Assembly: GCA_963839925.1 (NCBI GenBank)
Contig: CAWIWV010000001.1
Coordinates: 1,116,001 to 1,180,000, forward strand
Reading direction: 5' to 3'
DNA length: 64,000 nt
From: Bog-756 sp963839925
Lineage (GTDB): Bacteria; Actinomycetota; Acidimicrobiia; Acidimicrobiales; RAAP-2
The position numbers and the translations under genes are program-made. The notes under the pieces were generated by a model. The model saw only the letters and a program-made list of their open reading frames with translations. It was not told the origin of the DNA and did no database searches. Of the stretch, positions 25,629-34,644 are shown one piece after another. Position 1 is the first letter of the stretch. Each line of letters opens with the position of its first letter.

Positions 25629-27218
25629 TCACTGGACGTCGGCCATCAGGATCGGTGGCGCGTGGAGGTGGGTCAAGGTCGGTGATGTTCCGACCACGTC
25701 GCTTGCCATCTCGAGCGCGTCGGCCAATGTGGTGGCAGACCGGAATCCGAGTCGGTGCACCGACTTGCGCTCTCCTCCGACCACGATCACCGCGCCTAGG
25801 TGCTGGAGGGCGTGCGCGCACCAGTACCACATGTAGAACGGGTGGACGCCGTGGTAGGCGTGACCGGTTCGGTAGAGATGGATGTACCACGGATCGGTGG
25901 CATAGGACTTCTCGAAGTGTTCGGACATCTCGACCGGATCGGTCGTCTCGGTCAGCACCTGCTCGAAGAAGTCGATGTAGCTCGGATGGTGGACCGGGTT
26001 GAACTCCCAGGGGGTCGGGTGGGTCATGATGAGGACCCCGCCTTCGCGGACGAGCGGTTTCCCCCGGTAGAGATTGAAGAAATAGCCGAGCCCGAGGCAG
26101 GCCACCAGGATCGGGTTGAGGATCGAGTTCACGTTGTAGGGGCCGATGTAGGGGAGACCCATCGTGAGGATGTCCGACTGCCCCTCGACTGCGACGCCTT
26201 GTTGCTCCCAGACCCGTTCGGTGGTGAGGGCGTGGACGGCCTCGACTTCGCCGGCCTGCACCGAGCTCATCCGGTGGGGGGACTTGATCGAATGGAAGAT
26301 CTGCCTCGACATGCGGGCCGGGGTGCGATCGAGCGCCTTCGAGGTGGCGAGGTAGCCGAGCCGGTCCTTGGCACCCCACTCCCATTCGCGCTTTTGGAGG
26401 AAGCTGAAACTCGAGGGAAAAGTGTCGTTGTTGAGGGTCGTCTCGATCTGGAACACGGTGACCCCGCTGTCGGCGATCAACTTGCCCATCCGCCAGTTGG
26501 AGGAGTGCAGCTCGGACCGGTGCTGGTCCATGAACGATCTGCTGTTCTGCATGGTCAGCGGATTGTGGTGGTGACGGAGGCTTCGATAGCTGGCCAATCC
26601 GGTCGCGACACTCTTGTGTCCACCGTCCATCGCCACCAGGTTGATGTTGACGTAGACCAGAAGATCGGATTCCGCGGCGCGGCGATTGATCTCCACGTCC
26701 TCGCCCTGGTCGGTCATCCCGAGGTGAACCAGGGCGTCGGGATCCTCTGCGTCGTGCTGGGTCAGGAGCCCGTTGGGTGCAAAGGCGTCGTAGATCCGAT
26801 CGCCGATGGCGTGGCGGAGCTCGGCTTCGGTCATCCGACGGTGAAGCGCCAGAGCCACGATGAGGGCAACATCGTCCACCCCGGCGTCGGCGGCCATGTC
26901 GAGCACCTGCTCGATGACCATCTGGCGGTTGTCGGGCCGTTCCATCGGTGGCAACGGCAGCGAGATGTCGTCGAAGGCGATCGTCAACTTCATCCCGGGG
27001 CGGAGAAGGGCCCGAAGCGGCTCGCGGTCGCCGACCGGGTGGTCGAGAGCGTGCCTGATCGCCGCGGCCGGATCCCCGAGGGGTGCCATCGGCTCGGGTG
27101 CGTAGACCACCCGGCTGCCGACCGGCAGGTGCTCGAGGCTGAATCGCTCACCCCGCCAGAAGAGGGTGGGAGGCGTGGAACGGTCGACCTCCAGCACGAA
27201 TCCCGGCCTGGGGCTCAT
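25629..27218 (-). CDS. LarA-like (DUF2088 / nickel-dependent lactate racemase family) protein
   Basis: 529 residues from ATG 27216-27218, about 100 longer than LarA. Family features: AFDDISLPLPP (residues 81-91), LALHRRMTEAEL with His126/Arg127 matching the catalytic H-R of LarA, and DGGHKSVATGLAS with Lys202 at the place of the lysine that binds the nickel-pincer cofactor, followed by His216-218. No larB, larC or larE maturation genes are in this window. LarA-superfamily enzymes racemise or epimerise 2-hydroxy acids; the substrate here is unknown. Translationally coupled (ATGA) to the upstream dehydrogenase. Confidence 0.8.
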   Translation of the reverse strand: MSPRPGFVLEVDRSTPPTLFWRGERFSLEHLPVGSRVVYAPEPMAPLGDPAAAIRHALDHPVGDREPLRALLRPGMKLTIAFDDISLPLPPMERPDNRQMVIEQVLDMAADAGVDDVALIVALALHRRMTEAELRHAIGDRIYDAFAPNGLLTQHDAEDPDALVHLGMTDQGEDVEINRRAAESDLLVYVNINLVAMDGGHKSVATGLASYRSLRHHHNPLTMQNSRSFMDQHRSELHSSNWRMGKLIADSGVTVFQIETTLNNDTFPSSFSFLQKREWEWGAKDRLGYLATSKALDRTPARMSRQIFHSIKSPHRMSSVQAGEVEAVHALTTERVWEQQGVAVEGQSDILTMGLPYIGPYNVNSILNPILVACLGLGYFFNLYRGKPLVREGGVLIMTHPTPWEFNPVHHPSYIDFFEQVLTETTDPVEMSEHFEKSYATDPWYIHLYRTGHAYHGVHPFYMWYWCAHALQHLGAVIVVGGERKSVHRLGFRSATTLADALEMASDVVGTSPTLTHLHAPPILMADVQ

Positions 27219-28468
27219 CGTTGGGTTCCTTTCGGTCTGTGCAGGTCGAAGACGACCTTCACCGCTCCGCGCCGGCCCGCGGCGCCGGCGTGAGCGATGG
27301 CCTCTTCGTAACGCTCGAGTGGGTAGGCGGCGCTGACCAGCGAGCCGAGTCCGGCCGCGGCCACCAACTCGATGGCCAGCTCGAAACTCCGGCGGAGCTC
27401 GACCGGGTTCGACTCGGGGTCGGTCGTCGGGTCGGACTCCGCACCGTAGGCGTAGGCCCCGACGATGGAGAGCTCCCGATGCCAGAGCGGGGCGAGGTCG
27501 ATCGAGACCTTCCCCGGCATCCCGACCAGCACCACCCGGCCGCGTGCGCGCACCATCGACAGCGAGTGGGTGATCGATTCGGTCGACCCGACGCAGTCGA
27601 AGACCACGTCGGCGCCGTCGGTGAGACGACCCGCCAGCACGAGTGAACCGCGCTGGCGGCGTACTGCTCGGGCCAACTGCTCGGGAGGGACGACGGTGTC
27701 CGCACCAAGTCGCTCGGCCAGCTCGCGTTGATGGGGATGTTTCGCTCCTACCAACACGGTGCAACCGGTCCTCGGGCGAACCAGGTGTTCGAGCGCGCCC
27801 ACCACCGCCAGGCCGAGGGTGCCGGCGCCGACGACAGCAACCGTGGCTCCGTCGTCGACCGCTGCGGAGAGCACCGCGTGGACGGCACAAGCGGTCGGCT
27901 CGACGATCACGCCGTCCTCGTCGGAGAAGCTCTCGGGGATGGCGTGGAGTTGCGAGGTGTGGGCCACCAGACCGGCGTGTGACCACCCGCCGCCGGTGTC
28001 GGTGCAGAACCCGGTCTGGATGCCCGGTTCGATCTCGCCGGACGCGACGTTTCCGCAGAGTCCGGTGTGACCCCGCCCGCACTGGGGGCACAACGGGTGG
28101 ATGTGGCGCGGTGCACAGCCCAGCACCGGCTCGATGATTGCCCGGGTCCCAGGGGGGAGTTCCCGCCCGGCCCGGTCGGTCCCTCCTTGGTCGAGGATTC
28201 CCACCACCTCGTGACCGGGGACGAACGGAAAGCTCACCATGTCCTCGAAGTAGCGGGAACTCCGCCCGTCGAGGGTGGCGAGGTCGGACCCGCAGATCCC
28301 CGACAGGAGCGGACGAAGGTGGAACCAGTCCTCGCCGGGGCGCCCCGGTTCCTCGGCGTCGAGGAGCTGGAGGGGACCGAGTCCGGCGCCGCGACCCGAA
28401 CCGAGAAGCGACGCGACCCGTGAGGCGGCGAAGCGGGGCAGATTGCGCTCGAGGACCAGGGCCTTCAT
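27215..28468 (-). CDS. Zinc-dependent medium-chain alcohol dehydrogenase
   Basis: 417 residues from ATG 28466-28468. MDR features: GICGSD with the catalytic-zinc Cys near residue 59, PGHEVVG, a lobe-zinc cluster CPQCGRGHTGLC, VEPTACAVHAVL, and the NAD(P)-binding VVGAGTLGLAVVGALE. An extended loop (GSGRGAGLGPLQLLDAEE) precedes the catalytic domain. Coupled at both ends: its ATG overlaps the stop of the reductase/HAD gene and its stop overlaps the LarA-like ATG. Probably oxidises or reduces an alcohol/aldehyde in the same lipid-related pathway. Confidence 0.88.
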   Translation of the reverse strand: MKALVLERNLPRFAASRVASLLGSGRGAGLGPLQLLDAEEPGRPGEDWFHLRPLLSGICGSDLATLDGRSSRYFEDMVSFPFVPGHEVVGILDQGGTDRAGRELPPGTRAIIEPVLGCAPRHIHPLCPQCGRGHTGLCGNVASGEIEPGIQTGFCTDTGGGWSHAGLVAHTSQLHAIPESFSDEDGVIVEPTACAVHAVLSAAVDDGATVAVVGAGTLGLAVVGALEHLVRPRTGCTVLVGAKHPHQRELAERLGADTVVPPEQLARAVRRQRGSLVLAGRLTDGADVVFDCVGSTESITHSLSMVRARGRVVLVGMPGKVSIDLAPLWHRELSIVGAYAYGAESDPTTDPESNPVELRRSFELAIELVAAAGLGSLVSAAYPLERYEEAIAHAGAAGRRGAVKVVFDLHRPKGTQR

Positions 28469-30944
28469 CGATCGGGATCCGTCGTGGTCAACCCGGACGA
28501 ACCGGTTCCTGCATTCCCGAGACGACGCGCCGCTCCGACCAGGGCGGCCTGCCCCGACTGCCGGTGTCGGCGGGAGGTGCTCCGGTCGAGCGGCCCGAGT
28601 GGAAGAGGAGGGGCGGACCCACCGTCGGCCTTCGCCCAGTGCTCCACGTGCCATCCACGCCTGCGGGCGATGGCCGCCAACTTGGCCTCGGGATTGACGG
28701 CGACCGGAAAGCCGACCGCCTCCAGCATCGGCAGATCGCTCGCGGAGTCCGCGTAGGCCATCGACTCCTCGAGCTCGAGTCCGGTCGCGTCGGCGTAGTC
28801 GGCGAGCACCAAGGCGCGTGCTTCACCGATGGGCGGTAGCTCGTCGAGTCGTCCGGTGAACTTCCCGTCGACCTCGCCGAGTCGCGCGCGCAGATGATGT
28901 CGTCGAAGAGTGGGCGCAACGGCTCGACGACGAGGTCGAGGGCACCGGTGATCAAGACGGTGCGGTGACCGAGGGCACGATGCTCGCGCACCCGGGCGAT
29001 GCCCGCCGGGAACGACTTCGCCAACAGCAGATGCGAGAAGAGCTCCCACCCGTCGTCTCGAAGTCGGTCGGCGGGGGCACCCTCGTAACGCCGGTAGAAG
29101 GTCCGGAGGAAGTCACCCCGGTCCCGCCGATCGAGCAGGAGCAACGAAGGTGCCTCACGGACCAGGTCGGCCACGAAGGCTGCACGTTCCGCGGCCGGAA
29201 GATGGCGGGAGGCCAACCATGCGTAGGAGTCGACCACGTTCGACGCGATGAGGGTGTTCTCGAGATCGAACGCCGCGAGATGCCGGTCGGGGGAGAGGAT
29301 CGCCTTTCGGGCGCGCTCTGCACGACTGACCTGGTTGGACCTGGTCGGAGACGTCCGGACCCTGGCGTGCTCGATGACCGACGGGAGGTGGATCTCTCGG
29401 ACGTAGTGCGACCAGTCGACTGCGCCAGGGTCGAAGCAGAACCGCTCCCGGTCCTCCGCGTTCATGCTGTCCCACAGCGTCATCAGCCGATCGACTCGGT
29501 AGCGGGCTTCGGTCTCGGTGTACGCCCCGTACAGCTCGACGTAGCCGAGCGCGCGGTCGGCCAACAGGTGTTGTTCCTCGAGCGTGGCCATCCAGTCGGC
29601 CTGCTTGCCCCGGATCGGCAGTGAGCCGACGACCCGCTCGACCAGATCCATGGTCTTGGTGGCACGGGTGAGTTGGCGTTGCACCCGACCTCTGCCCGGG
29701 AAGGACCACTCCGGCACCACGATCGGTTGGCCCTCGGAGTCGTAGAGGGGGTGCTCGATGAACCAACCCTGGACGAGCTCGACCAGGCGGCCGTATCGGA
29801 AGGGGTTCCGGACGCCCGAGGCAACGTGGTAGACGCTCGGGCGTTCTTGCGACTGAGCGTCCTCGGAGATCGCTTCGGCGGAGATGGCGAGGATCGCGGC
29901 CACCACCAGGTCGACCGGGATCACGTCGGTGACCCCTTCGGGCACCCCCGGGAACTCGCGCAGCATGCCGCGGGCGTACGAGACGATGATCGGCTCCGCC
30001 ATCCGGAAGCCGCGGATCCACCCTGGTCGAGGTTCGGCGAGCGACGACTCGATGATCGACGGGCGGACGATGGTCATCGGAAGGCGCGCTCCGTACTGAG
30101 ACACCAGCGCGCGCTCGCCGAGGGCCTTCGTGTAGGGGTAGGCGTCCGGCCAACCGAGCGATTGGGCCCGGGCCTGACCGGAGGCGACCATCTGTTTCCT
30201 GACCCACTCTTCGCGGAGTCGTTCGGCCCGTTCGGCCAGCAGGTGCAGGCCTGCCCCTCCGAGGTCGCGCCGCGCCTCTTTCGCGAAGACTGCCAATCTG
30301 TCGGAGCGCCTCGAGTCGGCGTCGAAGTCGCTGCGCTGGCGCCGCGCAGCCTCGACCTCGGCACGCCAGTCGACGTCGACGGTGAAGCGGTTCTCGTCCA
30401 GCAGCTCTTCCTTCGCCTCACCCTGGTGGGTCCCGGCCACGTAGGCGGTGGACACCGCGAGGAAGTGGAGCGGACCGCTGCGCCCTTCGTTGTTGGCACG
30501 CGCGCGTGCTTCGAGCACTGCTGCCGCCACTCGAGACGGTCCGAGCAGGTTGACTTCGACTGCAGTGTCGAGCGGTGAGTCGAAGCTCACGGTGGCCGCC
30601 GAGTGCACGACCAGATCACACTCGGAAAGGACTGCCATCCCGTCGTCGTCGAGGCCCAAGCCGTCGGTGCCCACGTCGCCGGCCACTGCCGACACACGGG
30701 AGGCCATCTCCTCGTCGAAGCGATCGCCGAGCTCGGTGCGCAGGCGGTCGAAGCAGTCGTTCTTCAGGATCTCCTTGGTCACCCGCTGCTGCGGCGTGGC
30801 CCGTCGCCCGGGGCGGATCAGGAGTACGACCCTGCTGTCCGGAACGCTGCGCAGCAACCGTTCGACCAGGGCAGTGCCAAGGAATCCAGTGGCTCCGGTG
30901 ATGAAGAACTGCTTGCCGCCGAGTGAGTCACGGACTCCGGTCAC
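28465..30944 (-). pseudogene. Fatty acyl-CoA reductase-like SDR fused to HAD-IB domain, frameshifted in a CG tract
   Basis: GTG start at 30942-30944. The N-terminal extended SDR/male-sterility reductase domain shows ITGATGFLGTALVERLLR, a VHSAATVSFDSPL block and YPYTKALGE (Y-x3-K). The C-terminal HAD-IB domain starts at AAFDLENTLIAS and reaches LFDDIICAR. There, in a GCGCGCGCG run at 28882-28891, the frame shifts: the open frame turns into nonsense, while the expected LGEVDGKFTGRLDELPP and YADSASDLPMLEAVGFPVAVN continue in the next frame to a TGA at 28465-28467. Removing one CG restores a perfect HAD domain. The restored stop overlaps the dehydrogenase ATG. Without correction, an 818-residue protein with a scrambled HAD tail would be made. 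Confidence 0.85.
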
Positions 30945-30954
30945 CGGATCTGTC

Positions 30955-30966
30955 TACCATATGGTA
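30955..30966. promoter_or_regulatory. Palindromic operator, likely TetR site
   Basis: TACCATATGGTA, a perfect 12-bp palindrome filling half of the 23-bp gap between the divergent TetR gene and the reductase/HAD operon. Form and position fit a TetR dimer site controlling both directions. The gap is so short that both transcripts may be nearly leaderless. Confidence 0.7.
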
Positions 30967-30967
30967 A

Positions 30968-31645
30968 GTGAACGAGTCGAGCATCCCGAAGCGGTCACGG
31001 AAACCACCCGGTCGGGGTGGGCGCCTTCCTGCTGGCAGGGCGGGGAAGGACGCGGGAAGTACGTCCGAACGCATTTTGGAGGCAGCCCTGGTTTCGTTCG
31101 CGACCCGCGGCTACGACGCTTCCTCCCTCGATTTGTTGGCCGCCGGGCTCGATGTTCGCAAGCAGACCATCCTCTACTGGTTCCCTTCGAAGGAGGCGCT
31201 CCTCGAAGCGGTGATCGACCGGAGTGCCGTCGAGTTGTCGAGTGCGCTCGAAGCATCGTTGGCCCGAGCCGGCAGTGGTTGGTCTCGGGTGGACGCGGTG
31301 GTGCGCTCGGTGTTCCGTCTGGGCGCCCGACGTCCCGAGCTGGTCGGTCTGGTGCGCGAGATGGGCCGGATCGGGGGACCGGCGGCGACCAGGATGATGG
31401 ACGCGCTCGAGCCCTTGGTCGGGCGAGCGTCCGAATTCCTCGAGGCCGAGATGGACGCCGGTCATATGCGCCGGCACGAACCGAGGCTGTTGCTGCTCGC
31501 GATCTATTCCACCGTGATCGGCATGCTGACCGAGGTCGAGGTGCTCAGGGTCTTCGGAGAGGAACCGACTGCCCGGTCGTTGGTGCGCCGCCGCAATGAG
31601 ATCCTCGAACTCCTGCGCTCGGCATTGGTGACGGCGCCGGAGTAA
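30968..31645 (+). CDS. TetR-family transcriptional regulator
   Basis: 225 residues from GTG 30968. A basic tail of about 30 residues is followed by the TetR helix-turn-helix (SERILEAALVSFATRGYDASSLDLLAAGLDVRKQTILYWFPSKEALLEAVI, about residues 33-82) and a helical ligand-binding domain. Divergent from the reductase/HAD-dehydrogenase-LarA-acyltransferase operon with a palindrome between. Likely represses the operon and itself; the ligand is plausibly a fatty acyl-CoA or related lipid (inference). Confidence 0.9.
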   Translation: MNESSIPKRSRKPPGRGGRLPAGRAGKDAGSTSERILEAALVSFATRGYDASSLDLLAAGLDVRKQTILYWFPSKEALLEAVIDRSAVELSSALEASLARAGSGWSRVDAVVRSVFRLGARRPELVGLVREMGRIGGPAATRMMDALEPLVGRASEFLEAEMDAGHMRRHEPRLLLLAIYSTVIGMLTEVEVLRVFGEEPTARSLVRRRNEILELLRSALVTAPE

Positions 31646-32266
31646 CTACTCGGATGTCTGGGCCGACTTGCGATCCCGACGGGAGGGCTTCGGCGCCGGG
31701 CGCGGCGGGCGCTTCGGGGTGTAGCGCTTGGAAGGCTCCGATCGTGTCGTGCTCGCTTTGCCGTTCCGGGCGGTGGATGCACGGGGAGGTCGCTCACGAC
31801 CGGATCCGGTCTCGCGGCCAGATGTAGAAGAGGTGGAAGACGCGGTGCCGTCCTTCGTCGCCCGAAGTGTGGCCGTCGCCTCTTTTTGGACCTTGTAGGA
31901 GTGATAGAGCAGCCATCCACCGAGGATCAGAAAGGGAAGGCCGACGACGAAGCTGGTCGTTCCGAACATCAAGAAGACGAGGAGTGAGACGAAGGCGACG
32001 GGAGCACGCCGGCCGATATAGGTCGCACCGAGGAGGAGCACCCCGGCCCCGATCGCGAGCAGCAGGGTCGTCTGTGGGGTGAGCTGACCCTTGGTGAGTC
32101 GGAAGTGCTTGTTGTTGGTCTCTGCGAGGTAGATGGTGACGCCGAAGAGAACGGCGGCTCCGGACGCGACGAACGAGAGGAGCCTCTCTCGGCCGTCGAG
32201 ACGGTCGATGGCCCGCCTGGTGGAGCGAAGCGACTTGGCTCGATCGCGTCCGGTCTGTTCGGGCAT
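31646..32266 (-). CDS. Small membrane protein with basic C-terminal tail
   Basis: 206 residues from ATG 32264-32266. Three to four hydrophobic segments between residues 28 and 125 (FVASGAAVLFGVTIYL, LLLAIGAGVLLLGATYIG, FLMFGTTSFVVGLPFLILGGWLLY), then ~75 residues rich in Ser, Thr, Arg, Lys and Pro. Looks like an actinobacterial envelope protein of unknown function. Its stop abuts the TetR stop (convergent). Confidence 0.7.
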   Translation of the reverse strand: MPEQTGRDRAKSLRSTRRAIDRLDGRERLLSFVASGAAVLFGVTIYLAETNNKHFRLTKGQLTPQTTLLLAIGAGVLLLGATYIGRRAPVAFVSLLVFLMFGTTSFVVGLPFLILGGWLLYHSYKVQKEATATLRATKDGTASSTSSTSGRETGSGRERPPRASTARNGKASTTRSEPSKRYTPKRPPRPAPKPSRRDRKSAQTSE

Positions 32267-32358
32267 CAGCGTCAGGCTATCGGGCTGTGGGGGAGGGGTC
32301 GGATGGCCGGTCGGCTTGTCGGTTGTCGGCCGGGATGATCCCCCTGTACGTTCGGGGT

Positions 32359-33771
32359 GTGGACTTTCGCACGGACTCGGTGACGGAACTGGCCAGGCAG
32401 GTCCGCGAAGGATCGGTCAGCGCCTCCGCTCTGGTCGGGCACGCGTTGGACCGCATCGCAGCGGACAATCCGGTACTCAATGCGTTTGTCGCCGTCGATG
32501 AGGAGGGGGCCCGGAGCGCAGCCGAGGCCATCGACCAGAAGGTGGCAGCGGGTGGCGACCCCGGGCCGCTTGCCGGCATTCCGATTGGCGTGAAAGACCT
32601 CGAGGATGCCGCCGGATTCGTGACCTCCCATGGTTCTGTTGCGTTCTCGAAGGGCCCTGTTGCGAGCTCGAACTCGGTGTTGGTCGACCGGTTGGTCGCC
32701 GCCGGGTGTGTGGTCGTCGGCAAGACCAACACGCCCGAGTTGGGATGGAAGGGCGACACGGACAACGCAGCGTTCGGACCGACCCTTAATCCCTGGAACC
32801 TCGACCACTCGCCCGGTGGTTCCTCGGGCGGGAGTGCGGCGGCAATTGCGTCGGGCATGGTTCCACTCGCGACAGGATCTGACGGCGGCGGATCGATCCG
32901 TATCCCGTCGTCGTGCTGTGGATTGTCGGGTATCAAGCCGTCCCTCGGAAGGATCCCGAGCGGAGGCGAAGAGCCGCCGGACTGGCAGCATCTCTCCACC
33001 AAAGGCCCGATGGCTCGACGGTTGGCCGATGTCGCGGCGGCACTCGACGTGGTGGTGAGCCCGGACCCTTCAGACCTTCGGTCCCTGCCCCGGCCGGAAG
33101 CATCGTGGAGGGCTGCGCTCGAGGATGCGAAGCCGCCTCGCAAGGTGGCCTGGTCGCCGACGCTCGGATACGCCGAGGTGGATGCCGAAGTGCTCGCGAT
33201 CTGCGAGCGCGCCGTGGAGGTGATGGCCTCATTGGGCTCAGAGGTCGTCGAGGTCGAGACGGTGTTCGACACGGATCCGATCGAGCCGTGGTTGACTCTT
33301 GCGGGGGTGTACAACCTCCGCACCTACGCCGACATCTTGGGAACGGCGGACTGGGACCACGTCGATCCGGGCCTCGCGTTGGTGATCGATGCGGCCAAGT
33401 CGATCAGTGGGCTGGACATGGTGCGAGCGGAAGACGCCTGTCATCTGCTCAACCTGCGGTTGGTGGAGCTGTTCCGTGACACTCGCCTGCTGCTGACCCC
33501 GACGGTTGCAGCGGCTCCACCACCTCGCAGCTTGGATGGTCGCGGGTTGATCAACGGTGTCCCCGACTTCAACTGGGTCAGGTTCACCTACCCGTTCAAT
33601 CTGACCCGGTCGCCGGCCGCTTCGGTCACCGTCGGGATGACCTCGGGAGGCCTGCCGGTCGGGCTCCAACTGGTCGGCCCTCAACATGGAGATCTGGTCG
33701 TGCTGAGGTCGGCTGCTGCTCTGGAGGCGGCGATCGGATTCGACGATGTCGCACCGTTTCCTGCTCGGTGA
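32359..33771 (+). CDS. Amidase (amidase-signature family)
   Basis: 470 residues from GTG 32359; ATG 32335 is an alternative, and longer extensions look spurious. Catalytic Ser-cisSer-Lys set: Lys79 in GVKD, the SPGGSSGGSAAAIASG signature (Ser155/156) and Ser179 in GSDGGGSIRIPSS. Hydrolyses an unknown amide; GatA-like sequence, but no GatB/GatC alongside. Stands alone between a divergent membrane-protein gene and tRNA-Val. Confidence 0.9.
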   Translation: MDFRTDSVTELARQVREGSVSASALVGHALDRIAADNPVLNAFVAVDEEGARSAAEAIDQKVAAGGDPGPLAGIPIGVKDLEDAAGFVTSHGSVAFSKGPVASSNSVLVDRLVAAGCVVVGKTNTPELGWKGDTDNAAFGPTLNPWNLDHSPGGSSGGSAAAIASGMVPLATGSDGGGSIRIPSSCCGLSGIKPSLGRIPSGGEEPPDWQHLSTKGPMARRLADVAAALDVVVSPDPSDLRSLPRPEASWRAALEDAKPPRKVAWSPTLGYAEVDAEVLAICERAVEVMASLGSEVVEVETVFDTDPIEPWLTLAGVYNLRTYADILGTADWDHVDPGLALVIDAAKSISGLDMVRAEDACHLLNLRLVELFRDTRLLLTPTVAAAPPPRSLDGRGLINGVPDFNWVRFTYPFNLTRSPAASVTVGMTSGGLPVGLQLVGPQHGDLVVLRSAAALEAAIGFDDVAPFPAR

Positions 33772-33907
33772 GGGCGGAGACCCGCCCGGAGCCTGACCCC
33801 TTCCGCTCTTCTTGCGCGTCTGCTCTTCTTCCGCGTCGAAGCTATGGTTGTCCGGCCCATCGTTTGTCCGTTTCGCTTGCAAGCAGCGGCGCAACAGCAC
33901 GATGCGC

Positions 33908-33984
33908 GGGCGTTTAGCTCAGTTGGTTAGAGCGCAGCCTTCACACGGCTGAGGTCGGAGGTTCGAGTCCTCTAGCGCCCACCA
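33908..33984 (+). tRNA. tRNA-Val(CAC)
   Basis: Full cloverleaf with an encoded CCA. The acceptor arm GGGCGTT pairs with AGCGCCC. D-arm AGCTCAGTTGGTTAGAGC; anticodon stem CAGCC/GGCTG around loop TTCACAC, anticodon CAC. T-arm GGAGGTTCGAGTCCTC. Its 3' half is duplicated at 38221, so it is the integration target of the adjacent element and remains intact. Confidence 0.95.
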
Positions 33985-34014
33985 GGGAAACGCCCCGAAT
34001 CCCCTGGCCAGTGG
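33934..34014 (+). repeat. attL: left 81-bp att core repeat
   Basis: Overlaps the 3' half of tRNA-Val and ends in CCCCTGGCCAGTGG. Matches 38221-38301 except at two positions (a C/T in the anticodon arm, and a G/A a few bases after the CCA). Confidence 0.9.
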
Positions 34015-34078
34015 TGGTATTCGGTTTTCCCACTGTTGACCGTTCATCACCGCTTTTGACCCCTGTTTTCCGCTGCTA

Positions 34079-34100
34079 CTGGCATGCCAATGGCACGACG
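34079..34100 (+). repeat. Candidate integrase arm-type site, left
   Basis: 22-bp sequence starting CTGGCATGCC and ending TGGCACGACG. It agrees with 38135-38156 at 18 of 22 positions, same orientation. It lies exactly 64 bp inside the left att core. Confidence 0.55.
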
Positions 34101-34604
34101 TTTGCGTGCACGAGTACTGGATTTGGGTCTCAGGCGCCGTGGCGAATTGGTGGCCGTCGCGAAGAGCTCAAGGGTGCCGCATCGGTCTCTTCGGACCGCA
34201 CGAGGGCAACGCCCGGACGCCGATGGCGGATGGGCGGCGGCAGTTCTGATTGCCCTCTGAGGTTTGGGTGCGCACGAGGTCTCCCCATGCATCCGATGCG
34301 AGATGCGGCAGTTTCTAGATCTTGTAAAGGAAGTTCTCACACACCTCTGAGCTGCGCTTACGTCAGCGGCGTCGGCAAGAACCTCGTCGACGCGACAAGG
34401 CTGGTCCGTCACGACGCCGGTCAGCAGAGGCCGGTCCGTCACGGCGGGCATGCGTTCAACGCAGGACGACAAGGTCCGGCGGTAGTCCGGCAGACGGTCT
34501 TCCTACGGGGGAGCAACGACGCCGATGGCCGCCGGGCGACCGTAGGTCGCAGAGGCGGCCGAAACGGCGAGTGATACACCCCCGAAGAAGGATCGGTCGA
34601 GACG

Positions 34605-34617
34605 CGATCTGGCACGC
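34605..34617 (+). repeat. Candidate arm-type site next to the integrase
   Basis: CGATCTGGCACGC, an exact 13-bp match to 38131-38143, located 28 bp upstream of the integrase ATG. Could be an integrase-binding or autoregulatory site. Confidence 0.45.
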
Positions 34618-34644
34618 CAGAGGTCGTCAGATGTGGAGGTCGTC

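Larger units (their letters stand above)
34015..34644. other. Intergenic left arm of the element
   Basis: About 630 bases between attL and the integrase. An open frame across it has no family resemblance and Arg/Ser/Gly-rich composition, so I take it as noncoding. It contains an arm-type repeat copy at 34079, a second at 34605, and a direct repeat of GGTCCGTCACG at 34403-34413 and 34433-34443. Confidence 0.6.

Noticed and set aside
25800..27293. 497-codon open frame antisense to the LarA-like gene
   Set aside because: No recognisable motif; the opposite strand has clear LarA family residues and operon overlaps.
34011..34574. 187-codon frame between tRNA-Val and the integrase
   Set aside because: Composition is Arg/Gly/Ser-rich without structure, no ribosome site, and it begins within the att core.
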